Position numbers and translations under genes: made by a program. DNA of 39,084 bases, from positions 1-39,084 of the IMG/VR virus record IMGVR_UViG_3300017615_000002; one strand, written 5' to 3'. The stretch comes from a virus. The notes under the pieces were generated by a model. That model did not search any database, was not told the DNA's origin, and saw only the letters and a program-made list of their open reading frames with translations. This document shows, piece after piece, positions 6,433-12,875 of the stretch; the first letter of the stretch is position 1; every line of letters begins with the position of its first letter.

Positions 6433-6638
6433 CACGCAGCCACCTTCTTGCTCATGCGCTCCAGCTCGGCGGCACAATCGGCAATCGACATGCCAGCAAT
6501 GCGAACTTCCTCGCCGCACATTTGCGACAAGATGAACGTGTAATCGGCGATTGGGTAAATCTCGTATTGGCGGCGAAGGATGGCGCGGTATAGGTCTGCG
6601 CGCTCTCCGTGGGACTGGTGGTGGGTGAAGCTATGCAT
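6432..6638 (-). CDS. hypothetical protein, first gene of the leftward early operon
   Basis: This 68-residue protein is the first gene after the operator region, with a good ribosome site (GGAGAG, 7 nt upstream of the ATG at 6638). It begins with a histidine-rich MHSFTHHQSHGERADLY and continues as a helical domain (ADYTFILSQMCGEEVRIAGM). No family is recognised. Two repressor operators (6669-6685, 6712-6728) lie between it and the repressor gene, so it should be among the first genes expressed on induction. Confidence 0.7.
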   Translation of the reverse strand: MHSFTHHQSHGERADLYRAILRRQYEIYPIADYTFILSQMCGEEVRIAGMSIADCAAELERMSKKVAA

Positions 6639-6668
6639 GGGTGTCTCTCCGTAGTTGGTGAGACATTT

Positions 6669-6685
6669 GTTGCATTAAACGCAAC
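6669..6685. promoter_or_regulatory. repressor operator, left site 1
   Basis: GTTGCATTAAACGCAAC: a 5-bp perfect dyad with a 7-bp spacer. The same arrangement occurs at 6712-6728 and 7118-7134. It lies 31 bp upstream of the first leftward gene, where a left promoter should be; TTTAAT read on the minus strand within it could be the -10. Confidence 0.7.
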
Positions 6686-6711
6686 TAACCGCAATAGCTA
6701 AAATGATAAAA

Positions 6712-6728
6712 GTTGCAGTTTATGCAAC
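6712..6728. promoter_or_regulatory. repressor operator, left site 2
   Basis: GTTGCAGTTTATGCAAC, the same 17-bp dyad as the other operators. It overlaps the last codons and stop of the repressor gene, and its centre is 43 bp from left site 1, about four helical turns. That would allow cooperative or looped binding. Confidence 0.7.
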
Positions 6729-7049
6729 CTTGTCTGGAAACGCTTCTGATAATATGCGCTTGGCTCGGTTAATTTCATCGGTGTCTTTTGACTTAAAGAA
6801 TCGCGCAATCCAGTCATCATCGGGGTGACGGAATAGGCCAGGAACATCTGTGTGCAGAAGTTCGGCCAATATCTCCAAGTGGCGCTCTGACGGCAATCGG
6901 CCTCCAAACCACCTAGAAACCGACGCTTTATCAATCGCCATCTGCGCGGCAATGTCTGACTGCTTCAGGCCAAGCCGTTCCGCGTGCTCTACAATGTAGT
7001 GCATTCGGTGCGGCGTCTTGTCGGTGTGGATGCGTGCTGGTCTGCCCAT
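6720..7049 (-). CDS. XRE-family prophage repressor (CI-type) without peptidase domain
   Basis: From the ATG at 7049 this is 109 residues; a reading from 7142 would cross the operator region. The HTH lies at about 28-52 (LKQSDIAAQMAIDKASVSRWF). A short helical C-terminal domain follows (IARFFKSKDTDEINRAKRIL). There is no S24/LexA-type peptidase domain, so RecA-driven self-cleavage is not expected. It is divergent from the Cro-like gene, with operators on both sides. A perfect TATAAT on the minus strand at 7061-7056 puts the transcript start at or next to the AUG, implying a leaderless mRNA. Confidence 0.85.
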   Translation of the reverse strand: MGRPARIHTDKTPHRMHYIVEHAERLGLKQSDIAAQMAIDKASVSRWFGGRLPSERHLEILAELLHTDVPGLFRHPDDDWIARFFKSKDTDEINRAKRILSEAFPDKVA

Positions 7050-7050
7050 A

Positions 7051-7067
7051 GTTGCATTATATTCACA
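7051..7067. promoter_or_regulatory. degenerate operator over the repressor promoter
   Basis: GTTGCATTATATTCACA keeps one conserved half-site (GTTGC) of the 17-bp operator and a degenerate second half. It covers the TATAAT of the repressor gene and the -35 of the rightward promoter. Binding here would shut off the repressor's own transcription or favour one direction. Confidence 0.5.
7056..7061 (-). promoter_or_regulatory. -10 box of repressor promoter (leaderless transcript)
   Basis: On the minus strand the sequence reads TATAAT, six bases (GCAACT), then the ATG of the repressor. No recognisable -35 stands 16-18 bp upstream, so activation by bound protein is possible, as at lambda pRM. Transcription would begin at or within a base of the start codon. 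Confidence 0.55.
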
Positions 7068-7090
7068 GCGCCGTGACTGGTCGTTAAGAT
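7062..7090 (+). promoter_or_regulatory. rightward early promoter (pR-like)
   Basis: TTCACA (7062-7067), a 17-bp spacer and TAAGAT (7085-7090) form a plausible sigma-70-type promoter with a start near 7097, upstream of the Cro-like gene. Its -35 and -10 are each overlapped by an operator-like sequence (7051-7067 and 7084-7100). Confidence 0.5.
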
Positions 7091-7100
7091 AAAATGCAAC
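7084..7100. promoter_or_regulatory. degenerate operator over the rightward -10/start
   Basis: Read on the minus strand this is GTTGCATTTTATCTTAA: one conserved half-site and the usual A/T-rich spacer, with a poor second half. It covers the -10 and start point of the rightward promoter. Confidence 0.5.
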
Positions 7101-7117
7101 AATGGGTATTGCGCGTG

Positions 7118-7134
7118 GTTGCGTTTTATGCAAC
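7118..7134. promoter_or_regulatory. repressor operator, right site
   Basis: GTTGCGTTTTATGCAAC, a full 17-bp dyad, in the 5' leader of the Cro-like gene 11 bp before its start codon. It is the best match on the right side of the immunity region. Spacing from the centre of 7084-7100 is 34 bp and between the two degenerate sites 33 bp, about three helical turns each. Confidence 0.7.
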
Positions 7135-7144
7135 TTATCCATTT

Positions 7145-7354
7145 ATGACCTCACAACTACTCAAACAGCGCCGCGAAGCACTAAGCCTGACACAGAGCGA
7201 TCTGGCAGAGCGGGTAGGTGTTTCCAAGTTCATCATCTCACGAGTTGAAGGCGGCACTATGCCGACGCTTCGACTTGCTGCGGCCCTAGAGCGCGAGCTG
7301 TCCATTCCGGCTTCGTCGTGGGTTTCTGAACAGAAATCGGAAAGCGCCGCATAA
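7145..7354 (+). CDS. Cro-like XRE-family regulator
   Basis: This 69-residue protein starts at the ATG at 7145. Earlier in-frame ATGs lie inside the operator and promoter DNA and are unlikely. The HTH is at about 14-37 (LSLTQSDLAERVGVSKFIIS, then RVEGG), followed by a short dimerisation helix. It is the first gene of the rightward operon, divergent from the repressor, and should compete for the same operators. Its stop and the next start overlap (TAATG). Confidence 0.8.
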   Translation: MTSQLLKQRREALSLTQSDLAERVGVSKFIISRVEGGTMPTLRLAAALERELSIPASSWVSEQKSESAA

Positions 7355-7557
7355 TGGCCAACACCAACCCCGACCAGCAGCGCGAACGCAACGCACGGGC
7401 CGAGCAAGCCGTATTGGACGCTAATGCGGTCCGTATCGCTCGCCTTCGTGCCTGCTGCATGCCGCTCGCCGTGGTTGGTGTGGACATAGCTCATTCCCCA
7501 GACCTTTGCCCTTCCTGCGCCACCCATGCGGCGGCTCTCAGATGGGGGCCAAAATGA
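7354..7557 (+). CDS. small cysteine-containing hypothetical protein
   Basis: The 67-residue product starts in TAATG with the Cro-like stop. A helical, arginine-rich N-terminus (QQRERNARAEQ) is followed by two cysteine pairs (CC at 34-35 and CPSC at about 52-55) that might bind zinc. No family is recognised. It is coupled to the next gene by ATGA. Confidence 0.6.
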   Translation: MANTNPDQQRERNARAEQAVLDANAVRIARLRACCMPLAVVGVDIAHSPDLCPSCATHAAALRWGPK

Positions 7558-7754
7558 ACAATCACCAAGATAACCCTCGACCCTCCGTCGACGGTTTGCC
7601 CTGCGCCATTCCTCCCGGCGCGCACCTGACTGGGGGCGGCTTCAGCAACCGCTCCCAGTCCTTTTCTCTCCAATCTGGCCACGCACTCTCTCACAAGCTG
7701 GCCAGCGGTTTTCCAAGTCATTCTCAAATTGCCTCCTCTGGTTCGACGCCATGA
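7554..7754 (+). CDS. small low-complexity hypothetical protein
   Basis: The 66-residue frame begins in an ATGA overlap (7554-7557) and ends in another (7751-7754). It is rich in Ser, Pro, Gly and His and has no obvious fold. The start at 7506 in the same frame would lie inside the preceding gene. Tight coupling favours translation, but the composition is unlike the neighbours and the reading could be a fortuitous open frame. Confidence 0.4.
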   Translation: MNNHQDNPRPSVDGLPCAIPPGAHLTGGGFSNRSQSFSLQSGHALSHKLASGFPSHSQIASSGSTP

Positions 7755-8176
7755 TGGGAGCAATTCAAATGCAAATCAGTGACAAAAAAGACGCCTCTTT
7801 GTCTATCGCCGTGCAGGCATGGATCAAGCAGACCTTTGTGACGCCAAGCCAATACGCGCACGCGGCACAAATCGACAAACGAACCGCTAGAGCGCGGTTT
7901 GACGAAATAGAGCCACGCGAGCCGTCTTTGGCGGAAATACAGCGGGCCGTACAGGGGCGGTGGGCCTCTTTCAAAACCCAAGTCTTGGAACCCGTCTTTG
8001 AGACGCCAGACTACCTTCTTGAGGCGAAAATCAATGAACTTAAAGCCGAGCTGGCACGCCGCAAGGCTGAGAATAACGCTGTTCGTTTTGTCGCTGCGCC
8101 TGTGGTTCGTCGAGTGGATTTACGCCCTCGTCTCGACGATTGCGACAAAACTATCTGGGATCGGGCGTTCGATTAA
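7751..8176 (+). CDS. putative small DNA-binding phage protein
   Basis: The reading from 7751 gives 141 residues. An internal ATG at 7769 has a better-spaced ribosome site (GGGAG, 8 nt) and gives 135. Residues about 25-55 (TPSQYAHAAQIDKRTARARF, then DEIE) could form a helix-turn-helix. Residues 95-112 form a charged coiled-coil-like helix (AKINELKAELARRKAE). No family is recognised. It sits between the Cro-like gene and the replication block. Confidence 0.65.
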   Translation: MMGAIQMQISDKKDASLSIAVQAWIKQTFVTPSQYAHAAQIDKRTARARFDEIEPREPSLAEIQRAVQGRWASFKTQVLEPVFETPDYLLEAKINELKAELARRKAENNAVRFVAAPVVRRVDLRPRLDDCDKTIWDRAFD

Positions 8177-8188
8177 AGGGGGCAAGTG

Positions 8189-9286
8189 ATGCCAGCTTAT
8201 AAACAAGTGCCAGTGGAGAGGCTTCACGAGCTGCTAGAGGCAGACTTTGAGGCTGGATTCCTGACATGGCGTTTCCGCGAGGATGTTGGTCACGGGAATA
8301 GGACATTCAATGGCAAGTTTGCTGGCAAAAAAGCCGGTAACAAAACGCCGCACGGTTATTTTGCCGTGCAAATTGATACTGTCCATTTGCTGGTTCATCG
8401 CGTGATTTGGGCGATGAAGTATGGCAACTGGCCAAGCGCGCAATTAGATCACATCAATCATCAAAGATCAGACAATCGCATTTGCAATTTGCGTGAGGTC
8501 TATCACGCCGAGAACCTTCGCAATCAAAGCCCCAACTCCAAGAATAAAAGCGGCGTTAACGGCGTTTTCTGGAGCCATAAGAGCCAAAAATGGCACGCCC
8601 AGATTAAGACTGGCGGCGTTTGCTACTATCTCGGCCTATTTGATTACCTTGAAGACGCTAAACAGGCTCGATTGGCTGCAAACAAGCGCTTCGGTTTTCA
8701 TCAAAACCACGGCGCTGAACCTGCGGAGCCCAAACCACGCGAAAAGTTTACCATCCAAGAGCTAATCCTTGACACGCTTATCCAGCGCAGAGAGGGCCTA
8801 AATGCTGAGGAAATCTCGCGCTTGCTTGTCATGAATAAGCGCGTCATTCAGAATGCGCTTTCGATCCTGAAAAATGAAGGCCAAGTGCGCGGCGAGCGAT
8901 TCCCTGGCGCTTTGAAGGCTGGCCTGCATTGGTTTGCTACGGCGTCGGCAATGCCAGCCAAGGAGCAGCACCACGGCATCAGCGACTTTTACCCGACTGT
9001 GATCGACATCCAGAAAGTCACGGCAACGGCTTTCCAGTCGTCATTCCGCGCCATCATGTCAGAAAGCCGTTCGCCATCTGTCGTGCGCGCTCGGTTTGCT
9101 GCCATCTATCTAGCCGAAAAGCTTAAAAAGCTATCGACCACGGACCTAGCGCGTCGGTTTGCGCGTCAAGATCACACTACGGTCATTCATGCACTTAAGC
9201 GCGCCCGTGAGTTTATCCGGCTAGAGACTGACTTTGCGGCGAAGGTGGATGCTGCCGAAGCTGAATTGGCGCAGGGGCGGAAATGA
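8189..9286 (+). CDS. HNH-AP2-winged helix-DnaA domain IV fusion protein
   Basis: The ATG at 8189 is 6 nt from AGGGGG; a GTG at 8186 is the alternative. Four domains can be read in 365 residues. First, an HNH endonuclease (1-112) with H70 (LLVHRVIW), LDHINHQRSDNRICNL (H89, N96, N100) and YHAENLRN. Second, an AP2 DNA-binding domain (122-169; GVNGVFWSHKSQKWHAQI and YYLGLFDYLEDAKQARLAAN). Third, a winged helix (187-250; LNAEEISRLLVMNKRVIQNA). Fourth, a DnaA C-terminal domain IV (268-350), with RARFAAIYLAEKL, then STTDLARRFARQDHTTVIHA, including the DHTT signature that in DnaA contacts the 9-mer box. The first half is a homing-endonuclease arrangement; the second resembles DnaA-like proteins of phage replication modules. 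It lacks the DnaA AAA+ domain. It may bind an origin or replication-linked target. Confidence 0.85.
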   Translation: MPAYKQVPVERLHELLEADFEAGFLTWRFREDVGHGNRTFNGKFAGKKAGNKTPHGYFAVQIDTVHLLVHRVIWAMKYGNWPSAQLDHINHQRSDNRICNLREVYHAENLRNQSPNSKNKSGVNGVFWSHKSQKWHAQIKTGGVCYYLGLFDYLEDAKQARLAANKRFGFHQNHGAEPAEPKPREKFTIQELILDTLIQRREGLNAEEISRLLVMNKRVIQNALSILKNEGQVRGERFPGALKAGLHWFATASAMPAKEQHHGISDFYPTVIDIQKVTATAFQSSFRAIMSESRSPSVVRARFAAIYLAEKLKKLSTTDLARRFARQDHTTVIHALKRAREFIRLETDFAAKVDAAEAELAQGRK

Positions 9287-9747
9287 CCATCCTAGCGCTA
9301 GACCTTGGGACAAAGACCGGATGGGCCATTCAGTCAGAGGGCGGCTCGGTCGTCAGCGGCACAAAAGCCTTTAAGCCCGGACGGTTTGACGGTGGTGGGA
9401 TGCGTTACCTGCGCTTCACTAACTGGCTGACAGAGTTCAACGATTGTGCGGGGCCATTCAAAACAATTTGGTTTGAAGAGGTCCGCAATCATAAGGGCGT
9501 TGATGCGGCGCACGCTTACGGCGGGTTTCTGGCGACACTCACTGCATGGGCGGAGAAGCAGGCCATCCCTTACGCGGGCGTGTCTGTCGGCACGATTAAA
9601 AAGCACGCCACAGGTCAAGGAAACTCCAACAAGGAAGCCATGATTGAGGCGGCTAAGGCGCGCGGGTTCAAACCACAAGACGACAACGAAGCAGACGCAA
9701 TCGCGCTTCTGTTTTGGGCGATAGAGAAAGAAGGAACAACCAAATGA
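9283..9747 (+). CDS. RuvC-like Holliday-junction resolvase
   Basis: This 154-residue protein has the RNase H-like resolvase fold: D7 in LALDLGTKTGWA, E65/E66 in TIWFEEV and D138 in NEADAIAL, with basic residues in GTIKKHATGQGNSNKEAM (103-120). Family members cleave four-way junctions or branched DNA before packaging. The length is usual. It overlaps the fusion gene by ATGA and the SSB gene by ATGA, so the three form a coupled replication/recombination group. Confidence 0.88.
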   Translation: MTILALDLGTKTGWAIQSEGGSVVSGTKAFKPGRFDGGGMRYLRFTNWLTEFNDCAGPFKTIWFEEVRNHKGVDAAHAYGGFLATLTAWAEKQAIPYAGVSVGTIKKHATGQGNSNKEAMIEAAKARGFKPQDDNEADAIALLFWAIEKEGTTK

Positions 9748-10184
9748 ACATCATCACACTGATTGGCCGCGTAGGCAAAGACCCCGAAACCAAGACATTC
9801 GATAGCGGCAACAAGATCGCCCAATTCTCGCTGGCTACCTCCGAAAAGTGGAAAGACAAGTCAACAGGCGAGAAAAAAGAGCGCACCCAATGGCACCAGA
9901 TCAAGGTCCAAGGTGACGGGCTCGTGGGCGTCATCGAGTCCTATGTCAGCAAGGGCGATATGCTGGCTGTCACGGGCACGCTTGAATATCGCGAATGGGC
10001 AGACAAGGACGGCCAGAAGCGCATTTCGGCTGAGATCGTCGTCGGCCTTAAGGGCGCAATTGAGCTGCTGGGCGGCAAGCAATCCGAACGCTCAAACGAT
10101 GAACACGAGAAGCCAAAATCTAGCGCGCCTCAAAAGACATTCGCGCACGATCTGGAAGACGATATCCCTTTTGATGCGGTCTGA
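9744..10184 (+). CDS. ssb: single-stranded DNA-binding protein
   Basis: From the ATG at 9744 (ATGA overlap with the resolvase) this is 146 residues. The OB fold (1-110) is recognised from MNIITLIGRVGKDPE, FSLATSEKWK, TQWHQIKVQG and LAVTGTLEYREW. A disordered charged linker leads to the acidic tip DDIPFDAV, which matches the SSB tip (DDDIPF) with three extra residues. This tip recruits DNA-processing enzymes. It should coat single strands at the fork next to the DnaB helicase gene. Confidence 0.95.
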   Translation: MNIITLIGRVGKDPETKTFDSGNKIAQFSLATSEKWKDKSTGEKKERTQWHQIKVQGDGLVGVIESYVSKGDMLAVTGTLEYREWADKDGQKRISAEIVVGLKGAIELLGGKQSERSNDEHEKPKSSAPQKTFAHDLEDDIPFDAV

Positions 10185-10279
10185 TGCGCCTAGAGAGGCC
10201 TAATCGGCTGCGTATCAGACATAAAAGAATGAAATGCCCCGGCGGTCGTTGGCGCGACCTGCCGAGGCTAACCAACTAG
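10184..10279 (+). CDS. possible 31-residue basic peptide
   Basis: An ATG overlapping the SSB stop (TGATG) opens a frame of 31 codons ending in TAG. The product, MRLERPNRLRIRHKRMKCPG and 11 more residues, is strongly basic and could bind nucleic acid. The coupling is the only positive evidence; it may be chance in a short gap. Confidence 0.25.
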   Translation: MRLERPNRLRIRHKRMKCPGGRWRDLPRLTN

Positions 10280-10296
10280 CACAAGGTCTAAGGCTT

Positions 10297-10578
10297 ATGG
10301 CTGAGCGAAATCATAACACATTGTCCATGTCAAATCAAATCCCCGTCCAATATCAAACCGACGAATACCGCATCCAGCGCGCGTTAGAGGCCATGGAAAA
10401 CGCTTCTGACCACGAGGCGCTAGGTCGTGCATGGCGCAAAGGGCAAGACCTGCGCGACCATTTGGAAGCCAAACATCGAGACGGCAATGCAGATGCGTGG
10501 CAAAACCTCAAGCGGCTTCATCGCGCGCTTTACTCACGTCAATTCCTGCTAGGCCAGTCCGATGCAGCTTCCACGTAA
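10297..10578 (+). CDS. small helical hypothetical protein upstream of DnaB
   Basis: Starts at 10234, 10297 and 10327 are possible. The ATG at 10297 has a weak AAGG upstream and gives 93 residues. The conserved-looking part begins at SNQIPVQYQTDEYRIQRALE and is all-helical, with many charges. It ends 17 bp inside the helicase gene. The position between ssb and dnaB suggests a replication accessory role such as helicase loading, but no family is recognised. Confidence 0.55.
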   Translation: MAERNHNTLSMSNQIPVQYQTDEYRIQRALEAMENASDHEALGRAWRKGQDLRDHLEAKHRDGNADAWQNLKRLHRALYSRQFLLGQSDAAST

Positions 10579-11959
10579 CCTAGAAGCTGAACAGGCACTC
10601 TTAGGGTCCATCATTGACGCGCCCGAGATTTTGGACGAGCTGGCCACGCTGCGAGCCTCACACTTTTTCGACCCCGTTCATGGGCGATTGTTTGAGGCAG
10701 TAAAGGCAAAGCACCAGAAGCAAGAACGTGTCGATGCTGTCGTGTTGGCTACAGCTTTTCAGGCTGATGAGGGCCTAAAGCAGATCGGCGGCGTGTCTTA
10801 TCTTGGGGCGCTGCTCAATGATGCGTGTCACCCAGACGTCGCGCCGACCTATGCAAGCATTGTCAGCGACTTTGCGGCCCGTAGAGCGATTATAGCGGCT
10901 TGTCAGGCTGGTGTGGAGCGGGCAAGCAACATTGCCCTAGCTGACGGGCTAGAGGCCCCACGGATCGCCTCTGAGGTCGAAGTGGCGCTGCAGCGGATCG
11001 AGGATGCCAGTGCGATTGGGGCCGGTATCTATGCCGGCAAGGTCGCGGGCAATTTTGCTGCACGGCTTCAGGACAAACTAAACGGCATAGAGTGGGATGA
11101 GGTCAAAATCGGAATCCACGAAATCAACGACATGCTTGGGCCGATTGGAAACAATGACGTCATCATCCTTGGCGGTCGAACGTCGATGGGCAAATCAGCC
11201 GTCGCGCAACAGATGGCGCAAGACTTGGCCGAACAAGGTCGAGGCGTTGCCTACTTTGCAATGGAAATGTCAGAGGACCAAATGGCTGCTCGTATGCTGT
11301 CATCCTATTGCAGCCGAAATCTAAGCTACCGCGACATCATTCGGGGTAATCTGAAGTCTTACGACATGCCAGCCATTAAAGAGGCGGCGGATAAGATAGC
11401 CACCCTACCAATCGTGTTTGATCATCGGGGCGGTTTGCGACCGTCCGAGATTGTTGCAGCTTGCCGCAAGTTCAAACGGACGTTCAAAGCTAACGGCGTC
11501 GATCTTGGCTTGATCGTTTTAGATCACATTGGCTTGATGGCATCAGATGAGCCCACGGCCAACGACTATGCGCGCATTTCATCGGTGGCAAGAAATCTCA
11601 AGGTCATAGCCAAGGCGCTTGGGTGCGCGGTTCTGGCTTGCTGTCAGATCAACCGCGCCGGTGGTCAAGACGGCATGAGACCAACCCGTGAACACCTGCG
11701 CGAGTCCGGCCATATTGAGGACATCGCAGACGCAATCGTTCTTGCCCATCGCCCTGGCTATTACACCGCGCGCAACCGCCCAAAAGATGAGGGCGACGCT
11801 GACAAAATGATGGAATGGCAAGAGCGAGTTGAGCGCGAAAAACACAAGCTCGAATTGATTTTTGACAAGGTTCGAATGGGCTCTCTGGGCATGGCCGAGG
11901 TCTGGTTTGACCCTGCAACCACGCGCATGAGATCAGCATCAAACGGGGTTAGACGATGA
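10562..11959 (+). CDS. dnaB: DnaB-type replicative helicase
   Basis: This 465-residue protein matches replicative helicases that unwind DNA ahead of the phage fork as a hexamer. The N-terminal domain starts PRNLEAEQALLGSIIDAPEI (4-23). The RecA-like core carries Walker A GGRTSMGKSA (204-213), the DnaB phrase VAYFAMEMSEDQMAARMLS (229-247), Walker B LIVLDHIGLM, and the sensor region ACCQINRAGGQDG followed by LRESGHIEDIADAIVL. The length is usual. The presence of a helicase and an initiator gene resembles the lambda O/P arrangement with a self-supplied DnaB instead of a loader. Confidence 0.95.
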   Translation: MQLPRNLEAEQALLGSIIDAPEILDELATLRASHFFDPVHGRLFEAVKAKHQKQERVDAVVLATAFQADEGLKQIGGVSYLGALLNDACHPDVAPTYASIVSDFAARRAIIAACQAGVERASNIALADGLEAPRIASEVEVALQRIEDASAIGAGIYAGKVAGNFAARLQDKLNGIEWDEVKIGIHEINDMLGPIGNNDVIILGGRTSMGKSAVAQQMAQDLAEQGRGVAYFAMEMSEDQMAARMLSSYCSRNLSYRDIIRGNLKSYDMPAIKEAADKIATLPIVFDHRGGLRPSEIVAACRKFKRTFKANGVDLGLIVLDHIGLMASDEPTANDYARISSVARNLKVIAKALGCAVLACCQINRAGGQDGMRPTREHLRESGHIEDIADAIVLAHRPGYYTARNRPKDEGDADKMMEWQERVEREKHKLELIFDKVRMGSLGMAEVWFDPATTRMRSASNGVRR

Positions 11960-12813
11960 GCATAAAGCTGATGAATTGTGTTTGGGCGCTGTCTGATTTG
12001 AGCCCATTTCAGAAGCTAGTTTTGGTGGCTTTGGCAGACCGCGCCAATGATGAAGGTGTGTGTTGGCCATCAATTGAAACGCTCTCAAAGAAGACCGGGA
12101 TGACTGGTCGAGGCGTTCAAAAAACAATCCGTACACTGGAAGAATTCGGCTTGCTTGAACGTCAAGAAACGACAGGCAGAAGCAACAAATATGTGCTGAT
12201 TTTACCCCTGAACCCCGTTCACCCCCAAGAGGATGACCCCCGAACCACGTTCACCCCTCCCCTGAACACGGTTCACCCCACCCCTGAACCCCGTTCACCC
12301 AATACATCAATGATACATCAATTAAACAAGAAAGAGACTGTCGAGCGCAAAAAACGCGAGCAAGAACCACCTCCAAAATCTGGCCCATTCCAAGACGCAA
12401 TTAACGCTCAATCCAAGCAAGGCAGAGCGCGTCTAAATCGACCAAAAGCATGGGCAATTTGGCAACGACTTTCCAAGGTACATGGCGAGGAAAAATTGCT
12501 GGCTGCCTATAAGCGCTACCTTTCAACCGACAAAGACGCAAAACGCGACAATGGCGACTGGCAGGCTGGGCTTCAGGTCTGGCTAAATCAGAAGGCGGAC
12601 ATCTGGCTGGAGCAACACACTAAATCAACGGCTGCACCAACCCTTCAAATGATACGCAACATGGTTATCGGCGCGATCTATGCACCGACATCCGGCTTCG
12701 ACGAATACAAGGCGGGCATGTCGTTCCAAGAGGCGAAAGACCTTGTGGCCGCTGCTGAGGCTGACGGTCGATTGGTGCCACGTCCAAAGGTCACCGAAGA
12801 CATGGATTTCTAA
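11956..12813 (+). CDS. HTH_36 replication initiator with iterons inside its gene
   Basis: This 285-residue protein has an HTH_36/winged-helix domain at 1-85 (VWALSDLSPFQKLVLVALAD, PSIETLSKKTGMTGRGVQKT, LEEFGLLERQ), as in phage initiators of the lambda O type. A proline-rich linker (86-125) follows, encoded by four GAAC-N3-GTTC iterons. The C-terminal part (140-285) is helical and should contact the helicase; it includes RPKAWAIWQRLSKVHGEEKL. ATGA couples it to dnaB. The combination of initiator, internal iterons and an AT-rich tract marks this gene as the likely replication origin. Confidence 0.8.
   Translation: MSIKLMNCVWALSDLSPFQKLVLVALADRANDEGVCWPSIETLSKKTGMTGRGVQKTIRTLEEFGLLERQETTGRSNKYVLILPLNPVHPQEDDPRTTFTPPLNTVHPTPEPRSPNTSMIHQLNKKETVERKKREQEPPPKSGPFQDAINAQSKQGRARLNRPKAWAIWQRLSKVHGEEKLLAAYKRYLSTDKDAKRDNGDWQAGLQVWLNQKADIWLEQHTKSTAAPTLQMIRNMVIGAIYAPTSGFDEYKAGMSFQEAKDLVAAAEADGRLVPRPKVTEDMDF
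12204..12300. repeat. four origin iterons (TGAAC-N3-GTTCA) inside the initiator gene
   Basis: Four near-identical palindromic units with flanking C runs (CCCCTGAACCCCGTTCACCC type) have cores at 12209-12221, 12241-12253, 12263-12275 and 12285-12297. The second core begins CGAAC. Centre spacings are 32, 22 and 22 bp, near three, two and two helical turns, so all would face one side of the DNA. This matches the design of the lambda origin, where four iterons lie within gene O. The initiator HTH is the obvious ligand (inference). Confidence 0.8.
12301..12335. other. AT-rich tract beside the iterons (candidate unwinding element)
   Basis: Directly after the last iteron the sequence becomes A/T-rich and contains ATACATCAAT twice, 11 bp apart (12302-12311, 12313-12322), then ATTAAACAAGAAAGA. 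An AT-rich region on one side of iterons is the usual site of initial strand opening. Confidence 0.5.
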
Positions 12814-12840
12814 CCTTGCCAACTTGCGCTCATTCATTCC

Positions 12841-12869
12841 TTGACATGAAAAAAGCAAAGCGGTATCGT
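12841..12869 (+). promoter_or_regulatory. strong promoter TTGACA-N17-TATCGT
   Basis: A consensus -35 (12841-12846), an exact 17-bp spacer and TATCGT (12864-12869) stand in the gap after the replication operon, giving a start near 12876. The transcript runs into a strong terminator about 75 nt later. This promoter plus early terminator, just ahead of a NusG-family gene, resembles a phage late promoter controlled by antitermination. Confidence 0.65.
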
Positions 12870-12875
12870 TGCCCC

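Noticed and set aside
7135-7143. DnaA box TTATCCATT before the Cro-like gene
   Set aside because: Only 7 of 9 positions match TTATNCACA and no cluster is present; similar partial matches (for example near 8778) occur by chance.
12860-12874. ops-like element GCGGTATCGTTGC near the promoter
   Set aside because: It resembles the RfaH ops sequence but overlaps the promoter -10, so it would not be in the transcribed strand path of that promoter; kept out unless start mapping shows otherwise.
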